Shown here: positions 27,101 through 40,108 of the stretch, piece after piece
Layout of the letters: each line of letters opens with the position of its first letter
How positions within the stretch are numbered: position 1 is the first letter of the stretch
Assembly (NCBI GenBank): GCA_013396635.1
Contig: WBMW01005315.1
Span: 248,001 to 312,000, forward strand
Source of the DNA: Penelope pileata
Lineage: Eukaryota; Chordata; Aves; Galliformes; Cracidae
DNA: 64,000 nucleotides
Direction of reading: 5' to 3'
Notes under the pieces: generated by a model
Database searches by the model: none
What the model was told of the DNA's origin: nothing
The model's input: the letters and a program-made list of their open reading frames with translations, nothing else
Program-made: the position numbers and the translations under genes

Positions 27101-30100
27101 TATTCACACAGTGAAAAGGGCTGGGTGTGCAAGTCGGGTGTCTACAGCAAAGGCCATTACAGCACTAGGCTGCACCACTTGTTATAGCAGAGGAACTTGC
27201 TCCTACTTCCATGGAGTAGTGCTTCATAAAAAGTGATTTCACTTTGGAGAGGTAGGCCCAGTCTTGGCAGGTGTGAATCCCCACTGTGTTCAGCAGAGCT
27301 GTGGTACCTTGCATCACAGAAAACTTGTGCTACTGTGGCAAATTCTTGCACCTTTCCTTGAGCTAGACAGAAATATTTTTTCTTTTTTTTTTTTTTTGAG
27401 GATTCTGGCTAAGTGCTGGGAGTGGTCACTGGTGTGTACCATTGGCTCTCAAAATTTAACTTAGGTGTGACACAGAAGAGAAACTAGCTGGTGTTTGTGG
27501 GCTTTGGCACTCCGTACTAAGTAGTGAGTTGGGTTTCCCTGTTGGTTTGAACTTACCAGATGAGCCTGGAGTGGAAATACAGATGGACTTCAGCTCCAGG
27601 TGAGCTGAAAAGTGTTGGGTCTGTCAGAGTTTTGTGTTTCTGCTTTGTAATTCTTGCCTTCAGACAGCTAGAAGAACATCCGAGAGGGTGCTAACCCATT
27701 TCCTCTGAGACTTAGTTTGCAGAGCATTTTCTGAGGCATCAGTAATTCAAGTGAACCTAGTTAACTTGAATCAGCAGTGAACCAAATATGTCAGACTCTG
27801 ATGCTGATCAAAATGAGAGACAGCTCTAGGCATCAACAAAACCTCTGTTATACCCACTCAGTAAGAGGTGCTGGGGCTCAATGTCTCTGAAGCTGTCAAC
27901 CCCGTGTGGCTGGGAGAAGTAGAACTGGGCGGGCTTCAGGTTCAGGATTTGTGCTCTTGGTGAGTATCCAATGTTAGGACCTTTCCTTAATGTAGAGACT
28001 TAATTAGCTACTTGTGTCAACATCTGGGAAAGGTTTTCCAGTCATCACCTGGGGTCTTTACAAATCAGTATTTTTGCCTTATTTGAAACTTAAATCCTGA
28101 CAAACTGACCTGATTTGAAAGCCAGCACATTTGTTTTGTTCCCCATTAAGCTTAGCTGAACGCTAGTGGGCTGGAAAGCAAGCAGCCACAGCCAGGTCTT
28201 CTGGATTGCACAGGTTTCTGCTGATCAGCTGAGATGTGCTAAGTGATCATATGTGTCATTATCTCACTGCAAAGTGCTAGTGCTGTATGAACCCTACAAC
28301 CTCTGTGAAGCAGTATTTCTGTATTTTGGAGCTGGGGACTGCCTCCAGTTGCAAGGGGCCAACATTTGGATTTTCACTGGCATGGATAAAACCAGCTACC
28401 CCGCCACTGGCACAAACACCCTCTGAACTGCTCTGCTGCCTTTGTGCAGGGTATTAAAGCAAAGGAGTTGAGTGTGTTTCTGTTGAGAATGCCAAAGTTC
28501 TCTCCTGCTCTTCTCAAGATCCTTTCTGCTCTTTTGCTTGTGGATTTTAGTTGTTAGCTGTAATTGTTACAGAACACTTGAAATTATTTTGAAGAGTGTT
28601 AATAGTATTGTAGAGTGGGATTATGATTTTTTTTTCATGCTGTTTATTTGCTATTAGCCATTACAGTACCTAACTCTGAGCGTGTCTGGGAGTTCTCTGT
28701 CTACCAGCCAGATGTGCACGCAGCTGGAATATGTTAATGTCAGGATGTTCCAACCAGAGGGAAGCACAGGGTAGGGGGAGGAAAGCTCTCTTGCTGGATT
28801 GACTGAGCATCTCTTCTGTGAAGAGAAGCATCTGCAGGCACAGGTCACTGCACTGCATTACAGCAGTAGCTGATGAGCCCATGCTGCCTGTGTGCTCAGC
28901 TGCCTGTGCACTGATGTGAGGTTTGATTTGTAGGTTTTTGTAGGTGTCTGTTACTGTTCTTTCTTCTCTATACTGGCACAAAGAAGCACTGTTGCCCTGT
29001 TGAGATAGTACAGTGTAATTATCTGTAGAACTCATCACAATGACTTCAGCTGTTTTGTTTGTCATGTTAGGGAAACTTTCGTGTAACAGAGACCTATAAG
29101 ACAACTTCTTAATCTTCCAGTTGTTCTAATAATGGATTTTGTTGTGGACAAGACTTAAAGGCTGCACAAGTTAATTAACTCAAAACTGACATCCAGAATT
29201 ACCATTTATAATCTAGTCTTGCTCCAGTTAAGGCCAGTCCGAGCATTTCCTGAAGAAGTCTAAGCTCATAGTGTGTTTATGGATTTTGGAAATGTTTTCA
29301 ATGCAGTCTGCAATCAGGCATGCAACTCTGAATCGTAGGGCTAGGATACTGGTATGTGGGACATGAGAATCAAAAGCATGTGTTCCCACTCCAGCAGATG
29401 TTAGGGGGAATGGTTATCTCGTAGCGTGTTTGAATCAGTTGCTAGCTGTCCTGTTAACACTGAGCCTGTCAACAGAATGTATTCAAGAACGTAAATGAGA
29501 ATTTCCTGTGGGTTAGCTAAATTCTTCCATGGACACATTCAGAATGAAAATACTCAGTCTGAAGTGGCTTTGTCTCAGAAGTAGTTCCTCTTAATTCTGG
29601 AAAAAGAAAAAAAACGTTTAATGGTGTTCAGTCTACCATAAGCTCACTTTTCCATCTGAGCCTTCCTGAAAATCTGTGTACCCCGGCCTATGCTACGCTC
29701 TCATTAAAAGCCACCAAAGAAACAAATGTATTTTTAAATCATTTTACTTTCTCATACTCTTGAAAGGTGCATGCTGAATGCACGCTGTTCACAGCAGCTG
29801 TGGAGGCCAGGTGTCTGCAAGACCTGACACTGACTCAGCAGCAATTTTCTATTCACGTTGTACAAATATGAATGGTTTCAGGGCCATTCTTAGTCGCTCG
29901 CCTCTGAGGAAGATGGACGTTTCTCCCTTGCCTGTTAAGTGTATAGCATTTTCCTCTCTAAGCAGAGATGTTGATTGTACTACCAAACAAAGACATACCT
30001 AATTTGGCATCAGGTTTTTCACCATTATAAAAATAAATGTGAAAAGTAGGAAGAAGGTGATTTTTTTTTTTTTTNGTAGCACTGGTAAGAATTGTATGGT

Positions 30101-30438
30101 TCAATGTCATTCAGAGGGTCTGTAAATCAGTTTTGAAAACATGTCATTTCCCCCCTTCTGGACTGTGCTTGCCCTCAGATTTTCGGGGCAGGAAGCAGGG
30201 ATGTTTTTCATTTTGTGACTCAGGACTCAGCTCTGAAGTAAAAGGCAGTGAGTCTAAACCTGAGCTTATGTGAACCAGTGAGACTTGGTTGAAGCGCATG
30301 GAGTATGAGAGCAGAGATGGGGAGTAAAGCAGGGTGCTGCAAGGCTACATGAGATCACAGAGCACAGTCTCTGCCTTTTTGTGTCTTGATGCCTTTTCTG
30401 ATCTCGCATAATTTTCCCTTTTGACTCTTGTTTTCTAG
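15899..30438 (+). other. ABCA1: ABCA1 intron 1
   Basis: About 14.5 kb between the candidate exon 1 and exon 2. It contains a (TA)n microsatellite (18118-18142), A- and G-rich runs near 17170-17202, T runs (about 20220-20234 and 22498-22508) and an A/C-rich stretch at 22286-22328. I see no exon-like coding segment on either strand; the open frames have no recognisable domains. The intron ends in a pyrimidine-rich acceptor (ttgttttctag) at 30438. Confidence 0.7.
18118..18142. repeat. (TA)n microsatellite
   Basis: Twelve and a half uninterrupted TA units in ABCA1 intron 1. Likely length-polymorphic between individuals. Confidence 0.95.
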
Positions 30439-30516
30439 TTAATGCCCAGCCGCAACGTCCTTGCTGCGTACTGCCTCTGCTGCTGCACAAAGGGAGGGAG
30501 GCATTGCTGAAGAATG
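30439..30516 (+). other. ABCA1: ABCA1 exon 2, 5' UTR part with upstream ORF
   Basis: The acceptor ttttctag is followed by ttaatgcccagccgc, which matches the start of human ABCA1 exon 2 as I recall it (ttaatgaccagccac). The UTR contains an upstream ORF at 30442-30510: ATG, 22 codons in all, and a TGA that ends just before the triplet aga and the first of two in-frame ATGs. The upstream ATG context is weak (T at -3, C at +4). Confidence 0.85.
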
Positions 30517-30582
30517 ATGGCGTTTTGGACACAGCTGGGATTGCTGCTATGGAAAAACTTCACCTACAGAAGAAGACAGACA
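30517..30582 (+). CDS. ABCA1: ABCA1 coding exon 2: start codon and cytoplasmic N-terminus
   Basis: This is the first coding exon of ATP-binding cassette transporter A1, which moves cholesterol and phospholipid to apolipoprotein A-I at the plasma membrane and so starts HDL formation. It encodes residues 1-22, beginning MAFWTQLGLLLWKNF and ending in the basic stretch RRRQT; the human protein begins almost identically. A second ATG lies directly upstream in frame (30514). I chose 30517 because it aligns with the human start and has the better Kozak context (A at -3, G at +4). The NFT sequon at residues 14-16 is cytoplasmic, so it should not be glycosylated. The exon ends in phase 0 at a consensus donor, gtaagt. 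Confidence 0.97.
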
Positions 30583-33500
30583 GTAAGTACTTGCCAAAGA
30601 GTTTTTGGTCTAAGTAATAGCATTGTAGCTTATTTGTCAAGCAAAATAGGGAAAAATTCTCGTATTGTGGTGTTGTGAATCTTAGTGGACCCTGGCAGAG
30701 CAACTCATCTGCCTTTGCAGAGAGCAGATTCAGATCCCAGAACTGTAGGCAGACAGAAGTGAGGGGGCTTGGAAGTGCTCAGGGTGTCCATCCTGGATCG
30801 TAGCATGTCAGAGTCTGAAATACTGGTCAGACCTGGCAGGGAGGGATGTAAGCCCAGTGCCTGTGCTGTGATCTGCCTGCTCCTCAGGTGAGGCAGTGCC
30901 AGGCTGCAGGTCTGTGGCATGGACTCTAAACACTTCTAACTGCTGTAAGCTGCAAAACCAACAGAGAAACTCATCCGCTTTGTAATGCGGCCAAAGGTCT
31001 AAAGGTTGTTTTCCCAGTGTTGGGACCTCTGTTAGAGGCAATAGCAAGCATTTTTGATCCCTAGTCAAGGAGAGGCACACAAGCATGTTGTGTAACTTTC
31101 TAGCAGAAGGTGTAGTTTAAGTGGCTGACATGAGACGTTCTCCTACTTGTATAGAGACAAATCCAGGCAGCTCATGCTTTGCTGCTGAGGAGTGTTCTGA
31201 TGGGTTTCAGTGCTGGTCTCACCATCCCTTAGCAGTGTGGAACATAGCTCTTTGGGTAGACAGTAGGCAACAAGAGTCTCCCCTCCTGGTAGGGGCACAG
31301 GAGTGTGAATCCAGTGCATTCTCCTCAAGGCTTTTTGTCTTAATGAGACCTCACAGGATGCTGTTAATGTCTGCAGACTGCTAAAAGCCAGAGAAAGCAT
31401 AGTGTTTCCCCTCCAAGGCTTTCAGGGATAACTGTGTTGGAGTGGGACATGTTCTGTGGAACAGATCTGCGCAGTGGAGCTGTTCCATTAGATCTGACCT
31501 TGGGGGAGGTATGAGTAGGGAATGTGAAGGGAACATGAGTTACCGAGGTGGTGAGTGGAAAGTGCTCTCTCTGATAAGCTTTCTGAACCCTGCAAATGTC
31601 AGGGTGTTTGCCAGCTGGCTGGGGCTGTGTTGCTTTAGAAACTCTGAGTCACAAGGGAGAGACGGCTATCATATTCACTGGTGGAGATGGAAGCACCTCT
31701 GAAGTCCTTGCTCAAATGTCCGAGGCTTGTCATGGAACTGATGTCCACTGAATTCAGAGCTGGATTTATGCCATTCTTAAAATTCTCAAATAAAACCAGA
31801 CAAAGGGGGCTCATGCAGCTTGGATTTTTTCATGTATACCTCTGGTTACAGGGCTACCAAGGTGGCAGGAAGTTCTGTGCAAGTTGCATGTGTTTGTCCT
31901 TAGCCAAGAGCCTTCGTCTCCCAGGGCAAAGTGGCCCAGCTTGTAAGCTGCAGGCTGCGTCACCCCTAAGGAGTGATGTTGTCTGCTCTCTGGAAGTATG
32001 GGTCAACATCCTAACCTTGTGAACTGCCTCATAATTTAGAAGAATGTTGCAATGGTGTTGGGGAAAATAAGTCTCAGAAGTGGCTACAGCTCCTTAAAGT
32101 ACATGCCGTACTCAATTACTCTAAAAGCCTAAGTAATGTAGGCTCTTAGAGCTGAAAATAGTCTCTTCCTCTCTTGCTACTAGAAATCTTACTCTTGTTC
32201 CCTCCCAGCCTGGCTTTAGGAACCTGGGGGAACTGTAGGAGATTGGAGTCTTTGGAGCAATGTTCGAACTGGTTCAACCAGAAGGAAATTTCAGAGGAGT
32301 TGAGTGCTATGCTGAGGAAGATGGCTGCTTTTGTCTGAGCCTTCTGGAATTAATTCATTAAGTTTGAAGTAGTCTAGCATGACATGTCCTGTCAAGTAGC
32401 TGTAGGCTACATTGCTGAGCAGCAGAAGTTCATTCAGCTGTTTTAGCAATGCCACAAAAACACAAAAGGCATCTGCATTTAAGTGGAAAAAGAGCTTTCT
32501 GCTTGCAGTTCTGTCATGATCTTGAATCTCTTCAGCTATTTCTTGGTATCTTCTGGCAGCTGCTTTATCAGTTTCCCACTGAGTAGCCCAAAGGTTACTG
32601 CTTGTATCTGTACCGATGTTGTTAGTCAATTCACAATGAAGGCCTCAGATGGTCTGTCTGTCATCACATTTTGTGTGATGTAAATAGCTTCACCTTGGGC
32701 TTCACCTGCAGATACTGAGGGAAGACCCATTAAAAATGGCAGGGAGGTATCAGAACATCTCTTCTTGCTGTGCTGTTCTCGTGGCTGCACAGTCATCGTC
32801 TGTTTGCTGTACTGTTAGGAGACCAGTGTTCTAGGTTTGCCGACAGTGGTGCTCACCCATTTGTACCTACTGAAGGTGTAGCCCAGAAATAGTTTGATTC
32901 TTTTTCTTGCAAGAAGTGTGGGCTAGCCTTCACTTCCAACTAAATTCCCTCTTCTGCTGCTATGAGTCTGGGCTGCGTTGCGAAAGCTGGGTCCAAAGCT
33001 CAGCCTGACGTGTGCAATTTAAGCGTTACTTTGTACTGGATAACTTCCAACAACATGAGAGTGGAGGGAAGGAGTGCACAGGGGGTAGAGCAGGGAAAAA
33101 ATCACGTTCAGGGGTCACAGTTGTGTAAAAGCAATATTTCTGCCTGCTGTCTTGCAAGCGAGGAGACATCTCAAGCTTGTATGGAGAGGCTCATCAGCTG
33201 CTGGTTGCACCCTATGTTGAAGCTGGACCGTGAGGAGGAGGAGAGTGTGGCATGGAGATGGAGTGGTAGTTTGATTAGTTCTTGCACAACAGATTTCCTG
33301 TTGACACAGCATTGATCTCAATATTTAATGGTATCCTGCATTGTCAGCCAACTGGGACAAACTGGGTATGCTTCGGGGACTAGCCTCAGTGCAGTTACAA
33401 GCAGCTTGCTCTGGGCCAGGCACTGCCCTGTGCGAACAGGGTGTTCCTCTCTCAGTTCCAGATGGTGCAGGGCTGGCAAGGGCTGCCCTGGTGGCTGCAG

Positions 33501-36002
33501 TGAGTGAGGAAACTTGATATTTCATTATCTCCTTAGCATGAACCAGGGCGAGGCACATCCCCTTCGGTGTCAGTATGTCCTCCTCTGCCAAGGCCGCAAC
33601 AGATGAAGAGCTCTGGTATAGTTACTCTCATGTAACATGCCCCCTCCCTGGAAGTATTCAAAGCTGGGCTGGATGGGGCTTTGGGCAAGCTGGTCTTGTG
33701 GGAAGTGTCCTTGCCCATGGCAGTGGGGTTGGAACAAGATGATCTCTAAGGTCCCTTCCAAACTGAACCGTTCTCTGATTCTGTGTGAAGGTCAGGAAGT
33801 AGTAGTGGAAGGAAGCTTTTGAACTGCAGGAGCAAAAGGAAAAGAACTTGATTTTTGTTGAGTAGTATATGGGACTGTCCAGGGAGTCCAAGCTCTCTGA
33901 AACTGCATACGCATCATATACATTACATTCGGCCCTATGCAAACCTCTGTTTCGTCAGCTGTTGGCTGTGTCTCACAGAGCAGCATTTCTGCAGCCATGC
34001 TGAAGCAGCCTTCAGCTGCAAATGTACAGCTCAGCTGCTCCAGGTGGCCCCCCTCTTCTCTGCCCTCCCCTGGCTAGTGAATTGGGAAGGCTGAAAACGT
34101 GTGTGCAGGCTTATGCAGAGCCGTACAGCGCCTCACACGCAGCCTGCACATGGTCACCTTCTGAGTTGTGCAATTAGCCCTCACTGGCCATGCTGCAGTG
34201 GGGCTGGGGCAGATGTTTCTCTGAGTGAACCAGGGCTGAGAGCAGTGCTTTCTCTCCACGGTTGCAGGAGCGAGAGGCTGCTTGGGCACCTTGTACAGCC
34301 TCCACAAGCCCAGCCGGCACCACTCTGTCCCCCACAGCATGGTTGAATGCATGCAGGGCCTGCTCTTTGCCAGCACCTAGGATAGCACAGAGGGCTGTGG
34401 TGTGTGCCAGAGCACAGGCACTGGTGCTGGCAGAGGGAATGGCTCATGCTGCTTCTTGGCCTTTTGGTGTCCTAGCACCAAGCCTCTCTGGTCTCTGGAC
34501 TGCTGTTTGGTGCTGAGGGAGGCAGCCTGCTGCTGTTGTAGTGGTATCTTTGTTAGCATGGTTTCGTTGGAGTTTCTTATCCAATGATCACAGTATGTGC
34601 ATGAGGATAACAGGTGGGAAACAGTATCCCAAACTCATCTTGCAGAGCCTGGTACCATTGCCAGAAGTGCTGGGGAGAATGACGTTCTGTTTTCACTTCT
34701 GGATATGGCTACCATTTTGTTGGATATCAGCCATTAAGGGTATTTGCGAAGAGGCATCCTAGATGGTTTCCTCTCTGGATGGTGATGTTAGTTTTAGCAT
34801 ATTGATTTTACAGTGTGAGATTTATTTGAGGCACGGTAGTCGAGAAATCTCACCTCCACGTTTGCATGGAGTGCCCTGTGTTGAATGTCAAGAGCCTAAT
34901 TTTAGCTGTTAATGGTGTCATGCAGGAAAACACATTTGTGTGGGGATTATCTCCTCCACTGGGATGCAGGTCTTATCCCACCTGGCTTGTAAGAACAACA
35001 TAGTTGTGTTACTAAAAAGATGCTTTTTTCCAGTAAAGGTGAAAAGATTTTCTTTACTCAACCAAGAAAACACTCTTTTCTTTCCTCAAAGGAGAAAAGC
35101 ACAAGATGTTGCAGCATAAAAGGCTTTTTTTTTTTTTTTGTCATGTGGCTTACCTAAGATGCATGTTTAGGCAGTCTTTCTGGAGCAGGAAAGGAGGGGA
35201 TAACTGGTGAAGCTCAAGCCTCAAATGCATTTGCTTGTGTCCCAGAAGCACTGAGTTGTTGCTTTGTCTGTGTTCTTCTGTGGGATATAGCACATCTCAG
35301 CAAATTTCCCTGTGCTTCAATTCCCTAAAAAAACATTTTACACCTGATGGTAAATCCTTCTATTCTCATCTTCTGGTTCCTTTAAACAACTGAGTTCTTT
35401 CTGTCGTTATCTATGAGTACTCAAGACCAGTGTTCACCTGCCTTTGAGAACATAAATACATGAGAGCAAAACAGTAATTGGTATAAGCTTAGTAGCTGTG
35501 CTCTCCTGATACCAATATACTTCCCTAACAGAGAAATCAAAGAATTTAGCATAGCTGTGCACCGGCATGGTTTTCATCCTTGATGCTAGGGGAGAAGCTG
35601 AGCAGTTTATTGTGAAGATGAGATGCAAGTACTTCTCACCGCTAATTGTAAAACATGAGGCCAGAAATTCAGCTAATTGCTGAGAATAATAATTTGGAGG
35701 TTTCTTTCAGGCAAGGGACAAAAAGAACTGTAAAAAAGCCCCAGATAACCCTTTTTAAGTGCATCATATTTAGCTCTGTAACTGGCACGTGTCAACAAGA
35801 AAAGCGTAAAAGCCTGTAATTCTTCAGAGTGTCCTCTGAAGTTGTCAGAACAAACTTCTTGGTCCTGGAATGCATAACCAAAGTGATGCAAGAACATGCA
35901 TGCAAAACTGTCCTGACTTACAAGTGGATTGTGCTGGGAACTCTGTTCTGTTCTGTCTTGTATTTTGGACATGACGTCCTAATGCTTTGTCTTTGTTTCC
36001 AG
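30583..36002 (+). other. ABCA1: ABCA1 intron 2
   Basis: About 5.4 kb with consensus GTAAGT and tttccag ends. It carries one CR1 3' fragment (33638-33788) and a T run at 35125-35139. No nested gene is recognisable; overlapping frames around 33.6-34.5 kb are shadows in CR1 and moderately GC-rich DNA. Confidence 0.85.
33638..33788 (+). mobile_element. CR1 3'-end fragment
   Basis: The + strand carries the hallmark CR1 tail: gctggatggggctttggg, ggaagtgtccttgcccatgg, ggttggaacaagatgatct and aaggtcccttccaa, ending in degenerate gattctgtg repeats. Only about 150 bp remain, so the copy is strongly 5'-truncated. Confidence 0.93.
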
Positions 36003-36096
36003 TTCCAGCTGCTGATCGAAGTTGCTTGGCCTCTGTTTATCTTCTTCATCCTGATCTCTGTAAGACTTTCATATCCGCCCTACGAGCAGCATGAAT
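36003..36096 (+). CDS. ABCA1: ABCA1 coding exon 3: first transmembrane segment
   Basis: 94 nt, the same length as I recall for human exon 3. It encodes residues 23-53 plus the first base of codon 54. The segment opens [20 protein letters not shown], the hydrophobic membrane helix of about 21 residues, followed by [11 protein letters not shown] at the start of the first large extracellular domain. The [11 protein letters not shown] motif separates ABCA1 from its paralogue ABCA4, whose corresponding stretch differs. Human has Cys at position 23, here Phe. Ends in phase 1 at gtaagt; Cys54 is completed in exon 4. Confidence 0.97.
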
Positions 36097-39000
36097 GTAA
36101 GTACCAAACACAGCAGCTGCACCCAGAATGGTTTTTGTTTCAAGGGTAGAAGGCAACAGTGCCAACTGGCAAGAGACAAAGAGCAGGGGTAGTGATTGCA
36201 TACCTCTCAGTAAACTTCAGGGAAGTTTTAGTGGCTGCTTTCCTTCCATCTTGGGGACTGCAGCGTGTTCTGACATGCTAATGATACTCCATGACTGTAC
36301 TTTGCTGCTATTTTTCTTACCATTTCTTAGTTTTTGCATTTATAATGTATTAGCCAAGGATTTGCTGTGGAAGTGTGACAAGTCTGCAAAACCTACACAG
36401 AACCTGAGCCTTATTTCTCATCCTTGATCTGTGTGTGACTTAGCATAAAAGGAAAGCAGTGTTCGGATCTACAAGAAAGCAGCCTCGTTTTCAGACAGTA
36501 GTGTGGACTAATGTATTATGTGAAAGAACAGAAGAACAGTTCCGTTCCTTCTAACTGTACAGTGTCAAGTGTCAACTTTGTATTCAGTAGACTCAGCAAC
36601 CATAGGTTTATGGGAAAACTGTTGCATTTTCCTCTTTACTTTATAAATGGGTACATTTCAGCTTTTCCATCAAAGGAAGCTTATTCTTGCTCCGCAGATT
36701 ACTGTGGTGGTTGCTGTTTGATTTAGGAAGCATTACTTGTTTATTAGCAATATGCTTCATCTTACTGTGGTTGGTGGTGACCTCATGTTGCAATTAGCTG
36801 ACTATGGAAGAGCTCTTTGTTTATCTTTCCTTTGCCTGATTACTACATGGTAAGGGTTAAGGGTCAGCACAACATGTTTCTGGAGGGCACTCTGAATTGT
36901 TTCGTTCTTAAAATAGGTGAAGAAGTGCTCTTAGAGCACTTACCCTGCAGTTCTTTCAGTGGCTGGGACATTCTATGCTGCTTACTAGGCTTTTAAGCTA
37001 GCAAGGAGCCTTTCAAAATTGAATCACTACTGTCTGCAACTTTCAATGCACTTGGTCACTGCTTGTCTCCTGTAGTGCCTAACTCTGTTTCTTCTGTGGT
37101 TGGCAGAATAATTGAAGATTCTCTAAGTGCAGTCTTATATTTTGCTGCATGGCATTCAAATTACGTTTCCTGACTAAGTGTTACAGTGGTGTTAGGAGAA
37201 ATACCTGCAGTATGGATGTGGAGAGAAGCAATAAGCATCTGCTCAGCTGGTATTATGAACTGCAGCAGCCTCAGTAGTAATTCTTTCCAGCTGTGACAGT
37301 GCTGCATACAAACTCAACCCCAGCAAGAGTTGCTTTTTCTTAGCTGTTTAGGTTGAGTGTAGTACTGGATTGGGTCTGTTACTTGTTAGCCTCATTGTAC
37401 ATCTTTTGGTCTGGCACCCCAAGGAAGAATTTTAGTTGTCTTTCACCTGCATCCCGTTTTTCTTCCCATTTTTATTGACTAATGTTTCATCTACCTTCTC
37501 CTTCTGTTGGCATCAACAACGCTGCAGTGTAGAGCATCTGTTAACTTTGAAATTCACGCTTTCTAGTCAATTTCTCTCTTGTTCTCAGAAGCTTTCAGAA
37601 AAATGGGAACAAGTCTGGATTGGTTTCGCTGATTGTTCACTCATACACTGACAGATATGGATATGTTGTTCTGTGGAACTTTTGCTGAATTGTGAGCAGG
37701 GATGCTAGAAAGAAATCTTGTTTGTGGTGAGCTCTGTAGCAACCTTGTGGATGCCTTTAGGGAAGCTGGATTGTTATCTGTAGTTCTGTGTGCTGTTATG
37801 AAATGACTGGCAAGTAATGCCTAATCACAGTAGTAACAGAGCTACATGCGAGTGCTTTGCAACTTCCTGATACCCTCATTATTTTAATGGTACAATTTGC
37901 TTAATAAGGTGGTAAGATTTTCTGCTTGCTTTCTGGAAAGGGAAAAGGAGAAGAACCAGGGATTGTGCTGTTCCTGTAGTCAGACTTACGAGACAGGACT
38001 TCTGTTTCCAGCAGCTTGGTCTACCGTAAGGAACCTTTTTCTGAAAACTCTTCAAAGCTGAATGGCTTTCACCGGATCAGCCAGAAAAGGCATCTCAGAC
38101 TGATAGCTGCCTGTCATCTCTTTCACGTTGTTAGGGTTTGGTTTTAATTTAGTGGATAAATATCAAGAAGTACTGAGTGAGACTGCTGACTTGTGTTGTA
38201 GAGCTTGGCTCTTCTCTTCCTGTGACCCTTCAAGGCATTTGAAATGCACTCCATTTGGAAGAAAAAAAAAAAGACTAATTTCTACTGAAAAGCTAGATGT
38301 TTGCAGTGATACCATTTGGAAAGGGTGTGCTGATGAATTTTGCTTTCTGAGTAACTCAGCTGTCTTAATTCCTGCTTTATTCTTTAGGAAACTGCAGTTA
38401 TGTCCTTCACTGTATGTAGAGAGTTACCATGAGTTCTTGTGTGTCCTTCCTATTTTCATATTGCTTTTAACTTTCTTCTGTCTTTATCCATGTAAAACAA
38501 AAGACATGGAGGAGTGGTGTTTCTTTGAGAAGTTTTAGGAAAATATGAATGCCTTAGCATTTTTCCTTTTTTGCCTCCCCAAGCTCTTCTACCAAGAAGA
38601 ACAAAAAAGCAGAAGTGAAACAAAGGCCAGAGAATTCAGGTGTAAATAGCTTTTCTATTTTAAAAAGAGAACTAGGAACAAACAGTCCCCTGAGTACTGG
38701 AAACAATGAACCTTTGGTTCCCTCACCTTTCTCCTGGACAGAGTCACTGGTGTTCTCCAGAGAGGACTGATAAGCTCCCTGTCTTCTCTCCACTGCCTGT
38801 ACTAACGAGTCTTGTTGGGTTTGAGCAGCTCTGACTTCTCATCCTTTGGGGGCTTGGTACCCCAACTCGCCATGTGATTGCAGGCATGTGAGGATGAGAC
38901 AGGCGCCAGAGAGTGGGATTTAGAGATCAGTGGATGGGGCAGTGTAGGTCTCATGGTCAAAGCCTTGAGGAGCTGCCTTATGTGAGAGATACTGTGGAAG

Positions 39001-39966
39001 GAACATGACCTTCCTTCCCCTTTTAGCCCCTTAGGGTGGGGGTAAGGAAGCAGGTTCGTTTGCAGAAAGCAGAGCGACAAGTATTTTTGGTTACAAGATT
39101 ATATGAGGGAAGCCTTTCTTTGGGATGCCAAGAGATCCACAGATACTTGGGTGGCATACTGGTGGAGCTCTGCCATGGGCAGTTCGTCACTGCTTTAACT
39201 CTTACTCACCAGATTTCATAATGTATACCTCAACATTTGCATCCTGTTTACCTTAAGCAGGTCTTTGATAGCAAGAGTTGAATTTCAGTGACAAGACTTG
39301 AAGTTGGCAGGCAGGTGCCTAAGTGTTGGGATTCTGAAGTCTGGGAATCGAGCTATTACGGGACAACAGTGATGTTCTTATCTCATGCAAACCAGTGTAG
39401 ACACCCCACAAATGCTGGCTTCTTGCCTGGCACTTACGTTGTGTGTAAGTGAGGGGAAGATCTTGAAAACCAAAGAACTGAGTGACTATTACAGGTCTCC
39501 AGAACCAAGATCATGGCCTGGGGTGTCTTTGTGGGCTCAGAACAGTTCCTTGTGTTGGTTAAGCATGTACTTTCCAGGCAACCGTGCTACTCTGGATTTA
39601 CATGTGTGCATGTGCTCACTATTGCCAGGCTTTGGAGCTGCCTGTTCATGGGTATTCTTCAGCAAGAAGTAGTACATCCCCTTCAGCATGGGCAGAACAG
39701 TGGTGCAAGACTGAGGGTAGTTGAGAGTGTTTACACACCTAACAAGGTGCGCTTCTTAAGTGGAGGAGGCAGAGTTGCTCAGAGAACTTAATATCAGTTC
39801 AGTCCTCTTGTTTGACTCAACCTTCTTGGTGTTGGCCATTCTGCCATCTTGTAAGCAACGTGAGGCAGTAACCAGGACAGGCTTGTCCTTGCCCTCCTCT
39901 GCTACACAGTGTTATATCTGGCTTGTATCTTGTGTCTGTCTCCTAACCCTTGTGTTTTGGTTTCAG
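36097..39966 (+). other. ABCA1: ABCA1 intron 3
   Basis: About 3.9 kb bounded by GTAAGT and ggtttcag. I see no repeats of known type and no exon-like open frame. The frame at 38128-38538 on the + strand shows no recognisable domain. Confidence 0.85.
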
Positions 39967-40108
39967 GTCACTTCCCAAACAAAGCTATGCCTTCAGCAGG
40001 AACGTTGCCATGGATACAGGGGATCATCTGCAATGCCAACAACCCTTGTTTCCGCTACCCCACACCTGGGGAATCCCCTGGTATTGTTGGAAACTTCAAC
40101 GCCTCCAT
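39967..40108 (+). CDS. ABCA1: ABCA1 coding exon 4: start of extracellular domain 1
   Basis: 142 nt, equal to human exon 4 as I recall it, encoding residues 54 (completed) to 100 plus two bases of codon 101. It holds the highly conserved [16 protein letters not shown] block and the [16 protein letters not shown] block. Cys75, reported to take part in extracellular disulphides of human ABCA1, is present. Codon 89 is GAA (Glu) at 40071-40073; the Wisconsin hypoalpha mutant chicken carries Lys there, so this allele is the normal one at that site. The sequon Asn98-Ala-Ser keeps a glycosylation site also found in human. Phase 2 end at gtgagt. Confidence 0.98.

Noticed and set aside
30514..30516. 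First of two tandem ATGs as the ABCA1 start
   Set aside because: It is in frame and possible, but the second ATG aligns with the human start and has the better Kozak context.
39967..40108. ABCA4 as the identity of the gene
   Set aside because: Exon 4 is shared in style by ABCA1 and ABCA4, but exons 2, 3 and 6 ([22 protein letters not shown]) match ABCA1 and not ABCA4.
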